A DNA stretch of 64,000 nt from Pasteurellaceae bacterium Macca. GTDB taxonomy: Bacteria; Pseudomonadota; Gammaproteobacteria; Enterobacterales; Pasteurellaceae. The stretch is from contig LVZB01000001.1 in assembly GCA_023101485.1 (NCBI GenBank), positions 310,001 to 374,000 of the forward strand, read 5' to 3'. This document shows, piece by piece, positions 37,306-46,253 of this stretch. The position numbers were made by a program, and so were the translations under genes. Under the pieces are notes generated by a model, which was not told where the DNA came from, made no database searches, and saw only the letters and a list, made by a program, of their open reading frames with translations. Within the stretch, counting starts at the first letter, position 1; each line of letters starts with the position of its first letter.

Positions 37306-38953
37306 GGTTTTCCTCTCTCGGTTTTTCTTCTGCCTGCTTTTCTTCTGTTTGTTTTTCGATGAGAAGCGTTAAACGGCTAGTATCCCAATCCGTTTCAAGG
37401 GTTTCAAGCTGTGGAATTTGTTGATTCGCTTTACTCGAAAGCTGTTGGAATCGCTCCACTTTACCCAGTAAGCCCTGTTTGCCCACTAATGAAGTGACGG
37501 TTTGATTATATTGATTACTGGCGGTATTCAAAGTGTTCCCCAATTTGCCCAAACGCTCGGCAATGGTGCAGACTTGGTTGTAAATCTCGCCAGCTTTTTC
37601 ACTAATCTCACGGGCTTCGGTATTCCCTCGTTCAATCCGCCACAAATTCGCCACGGTGCGTAAAATCGGCATTAAAGTGGTATGGGAAACTAAAATCACG
37701 TTCTTTTCATAGCCATAATTAAACAGCATTGGATCGTGCTTCATGGCTTCAATATAAGCGGATTCAATCGGCACAAACATCAGCACAAAATCGGGGCTTT
37801 TAATCCCAATTAAGTTGTTGTAATTTTTGCGAGAAAGCCCATCAATATGTGTGCGTAAAGAACGGCAGTGATCATCCAAGGCTTTGACCACGGCAAAATG
37901 TTCCTCAAAACGCACCGCTTGTTCGTAGGCAAGGAGAGAAACTTTGCTGTCTAAAATCAGGTGTTTATTATCGGGCAGTTTTACCACAAAATCAGGGCTA
38001 AACCGCTTCCCTTCTTCATCACGGTAGCTCTCTTGGGCGAGGTAGTGTTCCCCAGATAATAACCCTGCCGATTGTAGTGCGCTTTCTAACTGCACCTCTC
38101 CCCAATTTCCCGCCACCTTATTATTACCTTTTAATGCAGAAGTGAGGTTTTGAGCTTCTTGCGACATGGATAAGCCAATATCAAGAACACGTTTGATCTC
38201 CGATTCCAACTGGCTCTGCCCCTTAATGGACTCACTATGCACCTCATTAACCCGTTTTTGGAAGCCTTCGATCTGCTCTTTAAACGGTTTGAGAAGTAAA
38301 TCCAACGCCGATTGATTACTTTGGGCAAAGGATTTGCTCTTTTCTTCTAAAATTTGTTGGGATAAATGTTGGAACTCTTGGGTAAGCTGTTGGCGTACCA
38401 CGAGGAAATTTTGCTGTTGGCTTTCAAAATTCGCCTGTTTTTCTGCTAAGGAAGTGCGAAGCTCAGTTAAATCCTGCTGAGTTTGGGAAAGTTGTGCCTG
38501 CAAATGTTGGGCTTGCTGATGACTTTGGCGATACTGCTCTCCGCTTTGGTGTAACTGCTCTTCCAAGCCTTCGGCTTTTGCTTGGGCTGCCCCGACCCGC
38601 TCTTTTAATTCATTGATATAACGTTCAAGGTGATTTTCTTGGGCTTCGGCTTCCTCAATTTTCTCTTTTAATTGAGCAATGGCGAGATCTCGCTCCCCTA
38701 AACGCTCCTGCGCCACTTCCGCCAAGGTTTGCTGTTGCACCGCCCACTGTTCAAGCTGGCTTTTGGCTTCACTCATCTGTTCATATTTTTGGCTTAATTG
38801 ATGAAGTTTTTGCTCTCTTTCTGAGAGATCCAAACTCAACTCTAAAATATCACGCTGATAGCGAGTTTGACTAAAAAAGAGCCAAATCGCTACACCGATT
38901 GCCCCAAGCAACAAGGCAAGGGTAAGATAAATCCATACACTTTCTATTATCAT
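37289..38953 (-). CDS. rmuC: DNA recombination protein RmuC homologue
   Basis: A 554-residue protein: N-terminal membrane helix (about 5-27), a very long coiled coil (about 35-230, rich in Gln/Glu/Leu), then the RmuC nuclease-like domain (about 250-470) with NNKVAGNWGEVQLES, FSPDFVVKLPDNKHLILDSKVSL and YNNLIGIKSPDFVLMFVPIE. RmuC limits inversions at short inverted repeats in E. coli. Longer than E. coli RmuC (475), mainly in the coiled coil and C-terminal tail. Confidence 0.94.
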   Translation of the reverse strand: MIIESVWIYLTLALLLGAIGVAIWLFFSQTRYQRDILELSLDLSEREQKLHQLSQKYEQMSEAKSQLEQWAVQQQTLAEVAQERLGERDLAIAQLKEKIEEAEAQENHLERYINELKERVGAAQAKAEGLEEQLHQSGEQYRQSHQQAQHLQAQLSQTQQDLTELRTSLAEKQANFESQQQNFLVVRQQLTQEFQHLSQQILEEKSKSFAQSNQSALDLLLKPFKEQIEGFQKRVNEVHSESIKGQSQLESEIKRVLDIGLSMSQEAQNLTSALKGNNKVAGNWGEVQLESALQSAGLLSGEHYLAQESYRDEEGKRFSPDFVVKLPDNKHLILDSKVSLLAYEQAVRFEEHFAVVKALDDHCRSLRTHIDGLSRKNYNNLIGIKSPDFVLMFVPIESAYIEAMKHDPMLFNYGYEKNVILVSHTTLMPILRTVANLWRIERGNTEAREISEKAGEIYNQVCTIAERLGKLGNTLNTASNQYNQTVTSLVGKQGLLGKVERFQQLSSKANQQIPQLETLETDWDTSRLTLLIEKQTEEKQAEEKPREENHATDH

Positions 38954-39017
38954 CGTCTAAAACACTGTAAAAAAATATAGTGGTATTGTAATGATTTTCA
39001 CTTTGAAAGCAACGCCA

Positions 39018-39026
39018 ACAAGCGGT
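39018..39026 (+). repeat. Apl-type uptake sequence
   Basis: ACAAGCGGT followed by CAAATTTC, in the intergenic region between divergent rmuC and mltF. Confidence 0.85.
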
Positions 39027-39122
39027 CAAATTTCAGCGATTTTTTGCACTAGAAGTACTATTTCTAATCTTACGGAAGTTTGCTACACTTCGCCTTGATT
39101 TTATTTTCAGGATAAATGTAAT

Positions 39123-40550
39123 TTGAAAGGCTTAATCATTCGATTTGTAATAGCAATAGCACTATTGCTTTGGGCTTGGGATATGGTCTTCCCATGGCAG
39201 AAAGCAATGCAAACAGAAGAAAACCACTATACACAAATCCAACAACGCAAGATGCTTAAAGTGGGGATGATAAACCACCCGCTCTCCTATTTTGTTGGTG
39301 CAAATGGTAGCGCTGGGATTGAATATGATCTCGCCCGAGCTTTTGCTGATTATCTTGCTGTGAATTTGACAATCAAAACCTATGACAATAGCGAACAACT
39401 TTTCAAAGGGTTACAACAGCATGAAATCGACATCGCCGCCGCAGGCTTACTCTATCATGCAGACCAAGCCGAAACCTTTCAAATTGGTCCAAGTTACTAT
39501 TCGGCCTCTTGGCAAGTCGTCTATAAAAAAGGCACACAACGCCCCTATAAGTTAGATGAATTACAAGGAGAGCTCCTTATACCAACGGGATCTGCCGTGA
39601 TTCCTATCTTAAATGAACTAAAATCCCAATACCCTAAACTCACATGGACAACCTCCGACCGCTTTACTCAAGAAGAGTTACTAATCCAAGTAGCAGAAGG
39701 GAAAATTCCTTACACTGTCGCCCCGTCGATTGACGTTTCCGCCGCGCAACATATTCGCCCTGATGTGGCGGTTGGCTTCGATTTAAGTGATGAAAAACCA
39801 GTAATATGGTATCTGGTAAATAGTCCATACAGCGAATTGCAAGCCCAATTATTAAGTTTTATGAATACTGCTAATGATACGGGGATTCTCTCTCGCATTG
39901 AAGAGCAATACTTCAACCATTTAAGTCGCTTCAATTATGTCGATATTCGCAGTTACTTAAATGCTATTGAAACCGTCTTACCAAAATACCAAGCGCTATT
40001 TGAGAAATATCATGGCGATTTAGAATGGCAGATGTTAGCTGCTATTGCTTATCAAGAATCCCATTGGGATCCGACCGCCACCTCACCCACAGGCGTTCGC
40101 GGTATGATGATGCTCACTAAAGATACCGCAGATCGAATGAAACTCGCAGATCGGCTCAATCCCGAGGAAAGCATCCGAGCAGGAGCCGAATACTTACAAC
40201 TACTGATGAATCAACTGCCTCAAACTATTTTAAAAGAAGACCGCATTTGGTTTGGGCTTGCCGCTTACAATATGGGCATGGGACATTTGATTGATGTTCG
40301 CCGTCTCACAAAACAGCTCGGCGGTGATCCCGATAACTGGCTTGATGTGAAGAAAAACTTACCGCTTCTCGCAGAAAAACGTTATTACAGCAACCTCAAA
40401 TATGGTTATGCTCGAGGATTTGAAGCCTTTAATTATGTGGAAAATATCCGCCGTTATTACTACAGTATAATCAATCATCAACGCATTAAAGAACAAGATA
40501 ACCAAATAGAACAAGAGCAAAAAGAGAGTTTAGATACCGTTATTAACTAA
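39123..40550 (+). CDS. mltF: membrane-bound lytic murein transglycosylase F
   Basis: A 475-residue protein with an N-terminal membrane anchor (about 6-24), a periplasmic solute-binding-like domain (about 45-265, [20 protein letters not shown]), and a C-terminal lysozyme-like domain with catalytic Glu in [19 protein letters not shown] and [16 protein letters not shown] core. It cleaves peptidoglycan glycan strands to 1,6-anhydro products. The start is a TTG with Shine-Dalgarno CAGGA about 10 bases upstream; no ATG is available near the family start, so a rare initiation codon is likely. Confidence 0.94.
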   Translation: MKGLIIRFVIAIALLLWAWDMVFPWQKAMQTEENHYTQIQQRKMLKVGMINHPLSYFVGANGSAGIEYDLARAFADYLAVNLTIKTYDNSEQLFKGLQQHEIDIAAAGLLYHADQAETFQIGPSYYSASWQVVYKKGTQRPYKLDELQGELLIPTGSAVIPILNELKSQYPKLTWTTSDRFTQEELLIQVAEGKIPYTVAPSIDVSAAQHIRPDVAVGFDLSDEKPVIWYLVNSPYSELQAQLLSFMNTANDTGILSRIEEQYFNHLSRFNYVDIRSYLNAIETVLPKYQALFEKYHGDLEWQMLAAIAYQESHWDPTATSPTGVRGMMMLTKDTADRMKLADRLNPEESIRAGAEYLQLLMNQLPQTILKEDRIWFGLAAYNMGMGHLIDVRRLTKQLGGDPDNWLDVKKNLPLLAEKRYYSNLKYGYARGFEAFNYVENIRRYYYSIINHQRIKEQDNQIEQEQKESLDTVIN

Positions 40551-40600
40551 CTCACAACGGCTACTACTGCAAATTATTTTTACACAAATAAGGATATTTT

Positions 40601-40738
40601 ATGTTACGCAAACGTCGCTTAAAAAAGAAAATCAAAGGCTTTAAGAGCAGTACCACTCGCCGAATCTTGCGTCTTCATCGGCTCAAGGGCAACATCGCCG
40701 AACGTCGCCGTGTTGGCTTTGTCATCTTAGAACACTAA
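40601..40738 (+). CDS. 45-residue, highly basic small protein
   Basis: ATG with Shine-Dalgarno AAGGAT at good spacing opens a 46-codon frame encoding MLRKRRLKKKIKGFKSSTT, continuing with RRILRLHRLKGN and ending GFVILEH. About 40 percent of residues are Lys or Arg, with almost no acidic residues before the C-terminus. It begins 50 bp after mltF and its stop overlaps the stop of convergent cueR by 3-4 bp. I do not recognise it; the composition suggests nucleic-acid or ribosome binding. Smaller than usual annotation cut-offs. Confidence 0.6.
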   Translation: MLRKRRLKKKIKGFKSSTTRRILRLHRLKGNIAERRRVGFVILEH

Positions 40739-41133
40739 CCTACCTCTTGCCCTTGTAATGCCTGTAGAATCGGGCATTCGGGGGCGTCATCACCTTGGCA
40801 TTCATCATTCCAGTGCCGTAATAGCGCTAACATCGCTTCTAAATCGGCAATCTGTTGCTCAATTTGGCGAATATGTTGCTCCGTTAAACGCTTGACCTCA
40901 CAGCGAGAACGCCCTTCATCGTCATTTAAACGTAATAATGCCTCAATCTGTGATAACGAAAACCCTACCTTTCTGGCATTGCTGATAAATTGTAATCGAG
41001 CAACTTCCTCCTCACTATATTGGCGATAATTGGAGAGAGAACGCTGACTTAAAGGCAATAGCCCCCGTTTTTCATAATCACGAATCTGCTTGGCGGATAA
41101 ATTTGTCCGTTTTGCCATTTCACTAATATTCAT
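40735..41133 (-). CDS. cueR: copper-responsive MerR-family regulator CueR
   Basis: A 132-residue MerR-family activator. HTH at about 1-40 (MNISEMAKRTNLSAKQIRDYEKRGLL), then a dimerisation helix, then the metal loop with Cys-x7-Cys (CQGDDAPEC), the pair that binds monovalent copper in CueR. ATG 41133 is chosen because the MerR start MNISE is there; the longer frame to 41268 would run through the shared promoter. It faces the divergent copZ-CDF-copA operon. Confidence 0.93.
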   Translation of the reverse strand: MNISEMAKRTNLSAKQIRDYEKRGLLPLSQRSLSNYRQYSEEEVARLQFISNARKVGFSLSQIEALLRLNDDEGRSRCEVKRLTEQHIRQIEQQIADLEAMLALLRHWNDECQGDDAPECPILQALQGQEVG

Positions 41134-41135
41134 GC

Positions 41136-41166
41136 TTGACCTTAACTTAGGGTAAAGGTTTATCAT
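41136..41166 (+). promoter_or_regulatory. CueR-type promoter/operator of the copZ-CDF-copA operon
   Basis: -35 TTGACC (41136-41141) and -10 TATCAT (41161-41166) separated by 19 bp, the overlong spacer that MerR-family activators correct by twisting DNA. The spacer contains the dyad ACCTTAACTTAGGGTAAAGGT (41139-41159), in E. coli copA-like form. Confidence 0.85.
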
Positions 41167-41198
41167 AACATCTCTTTTCAACCAATAGGAGAAAAACA

Positions 41199-41402
41199 AT
41201 GGCCATAACTCAACTTCAATTAGCAGGCTTACATTGTAGCCACTGTGTAAAAAGTGTCGAAACCGCACTCAACGCCTTGCCAAGCGTACGTTCAGTCACT
41301 ATCGATCTGGCACAACAACGGGCAGAAATTGAGAGCGACGAAGCCCCAGAAACCTTAATTGAAACCATTATTGGCATCGGCTTTGATGCAAAGAGCGTTT
41401 AA
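41199..41402 (+). CDS. copZ: copper chaperone CopZ-like HMA protein
   Basis: A 67-residue heavy-metal-associated domain with the copper-binding motif GLHCSHC (residues about 10-16). It carries copper to the ATPase encoded downstream. Shine-Dalgarno AGGAG; first gene of the operon, 33 bp after the -10. Confidence 0.93.
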   Translation: MAITQLQLAGLHCSHCVKSVETALNALPSVRSVTIDLAQQRAEIESDEAPETLIETIIGIGFDAKSV

Positions 41403-41404
41403 TT

Positions 41405-42031
41405 ATGTCCCATAATCACTGTCATAGTCATCACGCTAGCAACCTACACATTCTAAAAATCAGCTTCTATCTCATTACTGTTTTTATGGTAGTTGAAGCC
41501 ATCGTTGGCTATGTCAGTGGTAGCCTTGCACTTCTTGCTGATGCGGGGCATATGCTTAATGATAGCTTTTCTCTGGGCTTAGCTTGGCTTGCTATAAGGT
41601 TAAGTACTAAACATTCACAGACCGCTTTATGCTTAACGCTTATCAATGCTCTAAGCCTAATTTTTGTAGCGGTTTGGATTCTCTGGGAAGCGGTTGAGCG
41701 TTTTCAACATCCCGTGCCTATTCTGAATTCTGCCATGTTAGTGGTGTCTTTTGTTGGCTTAGCGGTGAATCTGATTGTGGCGTGGTGGATGCTCAAAGGC
41801 GATAGCCATAACCTCAACCTCCAAGCGGCATTGGCACACGTTTTTGCCGATATATTTGGCTCGGTAGCCGTCATTGTTGCCGGTATTCTACTCTGGCTAT
41901 TTGGTTGGCAATGGGCAGATCCCCTCGCCAGTAGTATTGTCGCAGTGATTATTGCCCTAAGTGGCATCAACATCACCAAAGCCACCCTGTCTGCTTACCG
42001 CCACAACACCACAAGCGGTCAAAATTTTTAA
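41405..42031 (+). CDS. short cation diffusion facilitator, lacking the C-terminal domain
   Basis: A 208-residue CDF/ZitB-like transporter with a His-rich N-terminus (SHNHCHSHHAS), six predicted membrane helices, and both HxxxD metal sites: HMLND in helix 2 and HVFAD in helix 5. It ends just after helix 6, where ZitB-type proteins continue for about 90 residues into a cytoplasmic domain. Its last codons, TSGQNF-stop, are encoded by an uptake sequence. It lies between copZ (2-bp gap) and copA. Whether it moves copper, zinc or something else cannot be told. It may be a natural short CDF or a truncated one. Confidence 0.85.
   Translation: MSHNHCHSHHASNLHILKISFYLITVFMVVEAIVGYVSGSLALLADAGHMLNDSFSLGLAWLAIRLSTKHSQTALCLTLINALSLIFVAVWILWEAVERFQHPVPILNSAMLVVSFVGLAVNLIVAWWMLKGDSHNLNLQAALAHVFADIFGSVAVIVAGILLWLFGWQWADPLASSIVAVIIALSGINITKATLSAYRHNTTSGQNF
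42011..42019 (+). repeat. uptake sequence forming the 3' end of the CDF gene
   Basis: ACAAGCGGT plus CAAAATTTTT reads as Thr-Ser-Gly-Gln-Asn-Phe-stop in the CDF frame. Confidence 0.9.
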
Positions 42032-42052
42032 ACAATTTGCAACGGAGATAAT

Positions 42053-44248
42053 ATGAAAGAACAGCAATTTCTACTCAATGGGCTACATTGCGCCGCTTGT
42101 GTTCGGCGGGTGGAAACCGTTATTGGACGACTGTCTGGGGTAACGTTTATCTCCGTGAATCTCGCCGATAATACCGCCTTTGTACAAGGCGAAATCGGCG
42201 CTGAACAGGTTATTGAAGCGATACAGAAAATCGGCTTTGACGCAGAATGCCTTGAAAGCGAACAGGCTCGCCGAGAAAAACAGCAAGCCCAAACCCAAGC
42301 CCTCTTAACCACTAAACGGCGACAATTTAGCCTAGCATTGCTCGTTGGTTTTACTCTAATGGGCTATGGCATGCTTTTTGGTATGAATGCGAATGCCGAT
42401 AATCAACTGCCTTGGCTGATTTGGGCGTTTATCACAGCGCTTACGATGTGGTTTAGTGGTAAGCACTTTTTCAGTGGCGCTTGGCTTAGCCTGAAAAATC
42501 GCACGGCAACAATGGACACTCTTATCGCCCTTAGCACGGGAGTAGCCTGGAGTTATTCGCTTTATCTCACCCTCTTTCCACAATCTCACGCCCACCTCTA
42601 TTTTGAAGCCAGTGTGATGATTATCGGCTTTCTCAATCTCGGGAAATACCTTGAACAGAAAGCCAAGCAACGCTCTTCCCAAGCCTTAGAAAAACTGCTC
42701 GATTTAGCCCCCCAACAAGCGGTCGTTTTTGAGGGAGAATTTGCTCGTACCATTCCAGTTAAGGGCATTAAGCCGGAAATGCGTGTCCAAGCCCTCACGG
42801 GGGATCGCCTTGCAGTGGATGGCATTTTACTCCAAGGCTCAATTTGGGTTGATGAGTCAATGCTCACCGGGGAAGCCCTTCCGGTGGAGAAAAAAGTGGG
42901 CGATAACGTTCGCGCAGGCACGCTCGTGGCAGACGGCTCGGGGGTTTATCTCGCTCAACAAGTGGGGGAAAAAACAGCACTGGCTCGCATTCTCACCGCT
43001 GTTCGCCATGCACAATCAAGTAAGCCCCCCCTCGCCCAATGGGTGGATAAAATCGCCGCGGTTTTTGTGCCCATTGTCGTCACCCTTGCCCTGCTCAGTG
43101 CGGGCATTTGGCTCGCCCTTGGACAGAGTGTTGATTTCGCCCTCGGGATTTTCACCACGGTACTCATCATTGCTTGCCCTTGTGCCTTAGGGCTTGCCAT
43201 TCCGCTTTCAACCATTGCCGGCGTGGCTCGCTCGGCGGAATTGGGTGTGCTAGTGCGAAATATTGATGCCCTGCAATCCGCCAGCGAGGTGGATACCCTC
43301 GTCTTCGACAAAACAGGCACCCTCACCCACGGCGAAATGCAGGTCAGCCACATTGAGGTTTTTGCCCCTTTTACCCTTGAACAAGTCTTAACGGTGGCAT
43401 TACAAGTGGAACAACACGCCTCTCACCCAATCGCCAAAGCCGTGGTCAATGACACGAAAAAAAGGCTTTCTCCCGCAGAACAACAGCCATTAGGGGCAAT
43501 GAGTGAAGTGCAAATCGTGAAAGGGCAAGGCATTTCCGCCCGAATCAATGGGCAAATTATCAAAGTGGGCAATAAGCGATTTATCGGCGACTTAGCGGAA
43601 AAAGCCACGCAAAATCATATAGCAACGGCAGTATTTATCGCGATTGATAAACAACTCGCCGGCGTGATGAGCCTGACCGATCAACTCCGCCCTGAAAGTG
43701 CTGGGTTAATTGCTCAATTTCAACGCCAAGGCTATCGCTGTGTCATGCTCACGGGGGATAATCAAGCCGTCGCGGAGCATTACGCCCAGCAATTAGGTTT
43801 AGACGGCGTGATAGCCAATCTTTTACCGGAGCAAAAAGCCGAGCAGATCCATGCCTTACAACAACAGGGCAGAAAAGTCGCCATGGTGGGGGATGGCATT
43901 AACGACTCCCCTGCCCTTGCCCAAGCTAATGTGGGAATTGCTATGCACAATGGCAGTGAAATTGCCCTTGAAGTGGCGGATTTATCCTTGATGAAAGCAG
44001 GGCTTTCGCCCCTTGCAGATATTCTGCCCTTCTCACAGCAAGTGATAAAAAATATGAAGCAGAGCCTTGCAGGGGCATTTATTTACAATCTTATCAGCAT
44101 ACCGCTTGCCGCCGGCGTACTTTACCCTTTCACCGGCTGGCTACTCAACCCGATGATCGCCGCCATGGCGATGGCACTCTCTTCGATTACCGTCGTACTC
44201 AATAGCCAGCGATTACTTCGCCAGAAAACCGCCCTAGCCACGCCTTAG
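42053..44248 (+). CDS. copA: P1B-type copper-exporting ATPase CopA
   Basis: A 731-residue P1B-1 ATPase with one N-terminal HMA domain (GLHCAACVRRVE, residues about 8-19), eight predicted membrane helices with the CPC metal motif in IACPCALGLAIP, the actuator segment with LTGEALPVEKK, the phosphorylation motif DKTGTLTHGE, and the HP motif as ASHPIAKA, plus MVGDGINDSPALA. It exports Cu(I). E. coli CopA has two HMA domains; one, plus CopZ, suffices here. An uptake core lies inside the gene (42715-42723). Confidence 0.96.
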   Translation: MKEQQFLLNGLHCAACVRRVETVIGRLSGVTFISVNLADNTAFVQGEIGAEQVIEAIQKIGFDAECLESEQARREKQQAQTQALLTTKRRQFSLALLVGFTLMGYGMLFGMNANADNQLPWLIWAFITALTMWFSGKHFFSGAWLSLKNRTATMDTLIALSTGVAWSYSLYLTLFPQSHAHLYFEASVMIIGFLNLGKYLEQKAKQRSSQALEKLLDLAPQQAVVFEGEFARTIPVKGIKPEMRVQALTGDRLAVDGILLQGSIWVDESMLTGEALPVEKKVGDNVRAGTLVADGSGVYLAQQVGEKTALARILTAVRHAQSSKPPLAQWVDKIAAVFVPIVVTLALLSAGIWLALGQSVDFALGIFTTVLIIACPCALGLAIPLSTIAGVARSAELGVLVRNIDALQSASEVDTLVFDKTGTLTHGEMQVSHIEVFAPFTLEQVLTVALQVEQHASHPIAKAVVNDTKKRLSPAEQQPLGAMSEVQIVKGQGISARINGQIIKVGNKRFIGDLAEKATQNHIATAVFIAIDKQLAGVMSLTDQLRPESAGLIAQFQRQGYRCVMLTGDNQAVAEHYAQQLGLDGVIANLLPEQKAEQIHALQQQGRKVAMVGDGINDSPALAQANVGIAMHNGSEIALEVADLSLMKAGLSPLADILPFSQQVIKNMKQSLAGAFIYNLISIPLAAGVLYPFTGWLLNPMIAAMAMALSSITVVLNSQRLLRQKTALATP

Positions 44249-44340
44249 CTTACCTTGCCCAACCTCGCCCGACCGAGTTGTTGGGCTTTGGCTTTAAGGC
44301 GGGCAATGCTATACTTTATGCTCGATTTCGAGGAGCGACT

Positions 44341-45030
44341 ATGTCAGATACCATACCAACCCCTACATCACCTTTAAGCCAATCAGCCCCCTTAAGAGCG
44401 TATTTTAAAGCCCACCGCGATCAGGATAACTACTCCGATCATTTCCGTCTTCGCATTCATCGTGCATTAAGTTGGCTAGAAAAAGCCGAGCAGACCGAGG
44501 ATTTCGACAGCCAATTCATTCATCTTTGGATCGCCTTTAACGCCGCCTACGCGCGTGAAATCAATGGCGAAAGCAAAGATCGGGTTAATTTTAATGAATT
44601 TTTATTACGCATTTGTGCCTGTGACGAAAATCAGATCATTTACCATTTAGTGTGGAAAACCTTTCCCCAATCCATTCGTTTATTGATGGATAATCAATAC
44701 ACCTTCCAACCATTTTGGGATTGGCATAACGGCAACATTGATGAAAAAAAATACCGCCAAATTGAAATGAGGGAACGTGAGCGATTCCTTTCTGCCCTCG
44801 AATCCCAGAAAACCGAACGCATTTTAGACACCATGTTCAGCCGTCTTTATACGGTACGAAACCAAATTCTCCACGGTGGGGCAACCTACAATAGCCGAGT
44901 CAATCGTGAGCAACTTCGCGATAGTTGCCGAATCTTGCAGTTACTTCTCCCAGAGATGTTACGCATTATGATGAAACATCATAATGAGATTGATTGGGGC
45001 AAACCGTTTTACCCCGTTGTGCAATCCTAG
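44341..45030 (+). CDS. HEPN-domain protein (Apea-like) of unknown function
   Basis: A 229-residue, soluble, all-helical-looking protein. FIHLWIAFNAAYAREINGE (about 59-77) and TVRNQILHGG (171-180) match the pattern of Apea-type HEPN domains: the latter contains the catalytic-type motif Arg173-Asn174-x3-His178 (RNxxxH) of HEPN ribonucleases. No partner nucleotidyltransferase or antitoxin adjoins it; the neighbours are copA and alr. Strong Shine-Dalgarno GAGGAG before ATG 44341. It could be a toxin, a defence effector, or a housekeeping RNase. Assignment to HEPN is by motif, not alignment. Confidence 0.6.
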   Translation: MSDTIPTPTSPLSQSAPLRAYFKAHRDQDNYSDHFRLRIHRALSWLEKAEQTEDFDSQFIHLWIAFNAAYAREINGESKDRVNFNEFLLRICACDENQIIYHLVWKTFPQSIRLLMDNQYTFQPFWDWHNGNIDEKKYRQIEMRERERFLSALESQKTERILDTMFSRLYTVRNQILHGGATYNSRVNREQLRDSCRILQLLLPEMLRIMMKHHNEIDWGKPFYPVVQS

Positions 45031-45078
45031 GCTTGCAAAATCTTCCCAAAAAATGACCGCTTGATCAGAGAAAACAGA

Positions 45079-46203
45079 ATGAAACCAGCTACCGCCACCA
45101 TTAACGGCAATGCCCTACGCCATAATATTGAATTGATTAAATCCCTCGCCCCGCACAGTAAAGTCTGTGCGGTGGTCAAAGCCAACGCCTACGGGCAGGG
45201 CATTTCACGGGTAATCCATAATTTAGCCGATAAAGTGGATGCCTTTGGCGTCGCCCGAATTAAAGAAGCCCTCACCATTCAAGAGAGCGGTTACGGTGGC
45301 AAAATTTTACTGTTAGAAGGCTTTTTTGACCGCGAAGAGCTCCTTAAAACCCTCTCTCGCCGTTTTGATACGGTGATCCACAGCCTTGAACAGCTTGAAC
45401 TGTTAGAAGAGGCAGGAAGAGAGTGGCAAACCGAGCAAGCCAAAGGCTTTTGGCAGCGAAAAGCCAAAATCTATTTCCCCATCAATATTTGGCTAAAAAT
45501 CGACACCGGCATGCACCGCTTAGGCATTCATCCTGAACAAGTGCCTGAATTCTACCAACGGTTACAAGCCTGCCCCCTTGTAGAAAGTATTCAATTTGTC
45601 AGCCATTTTAGCCGAGCCGATGAGCCAGACTGTGGCTACACTGAAAAGCAGATTGCCACCTTTGAAACCGCCACGGCGCCGTATTCTGCACAAAAGAGTA
45701 TCTCCGCTTCAAGTGGGATTCTCTATTGGCAACAAGCCCACTATGATTGGGTACGCCCGGGGGTCATTATGCACGGCATCTCCCCCCATAGTCGCCCCAT
45801 TACCGATCTCGGTTTTAAACCAGTGATGACACTCTCCTCTTCCCTAATTGCCGTGCGGACACACAAAGCCGGCGAGCCGGTGGGCTATGGCGGTGCTTGG
45901 GTTAGCGAGAAGGATACTAAAATCGGTGTCGTGGCGATTGGTTATGGTGACGGCTACCCCCGCAATACGCCAGAGGGGACGCCGGTGCTGATTAACGGCA
46001 GAAAAGTGCCTATTGTGGGACGTGTGTCTATGGATATGATGACCGTCGATCTCGGGGCTGAGAGTCACGATAAAGTCGGCGATGAAGTGATTCTTTGGGG
46101 AGAAGATCTGCTGATTGAGGAAGTCGCCGCCGCCATTGGTGTGATTAACTATGAACTGATTACCAAACTCACCCCAAGGGTGATTACGGAATATCAAGAT
46201 TAA
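45079..46203 (+). CDS. alr: alanine racemase
   Basis: A 374-residue PLP enzyme converting L- to D-alanine for peptidoglycan. The PLP lysine is in CAVVKANAYGQG, the catalytic tyrosine region is GYGDGYPRN, and DMMTVDLG is conserved. An extra segment around residues 115-130 (EWQTEQAKGFWQRK) makes it slightly longer than E. coli Alr. ATG 45079 (MKPATATINGNAL) fits the family; the TTG-initiated frame at 45061 adds six residues. No strong Shine-Dalgarno at either. Confidence 0.95.
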   Translation: MKPATATINGNALRHNIELIKSLAPHSKVCAVVKANAYGQGISRVIHNLADKVDAFGVARIKEALTIQESGYGGKILLLEGFFDREELLKTLSRRFDTVIHSLEQLELLEEAGREWQTEQAKGFWQRKAKIYFPINIWLKIDTGMHRLGIHPEQVPEFYQRLQACPLVESIQFVSHFSRADEPDCGYTEKQIATFETATAPYSAQKSISASSGILYWQQAHYDWVRPGVIMHGISPHSRPITDLGFKPVMTLSSSLIAVRTHKAGEPVGYGGAWVSEKDTKIGVVAIGYGDGYPRNTPEGTPVLINGRKVPIVGRVSMDMMTVDLGAESHDKVGDEVILWGEDLLIEEVAAAIGVINYELITKLTPRVITEYQD

Positions 46204-46253
46204 AAATATCGCCAAACGAATAATATACTTCTTATTTACATTGAGATTAAAAA

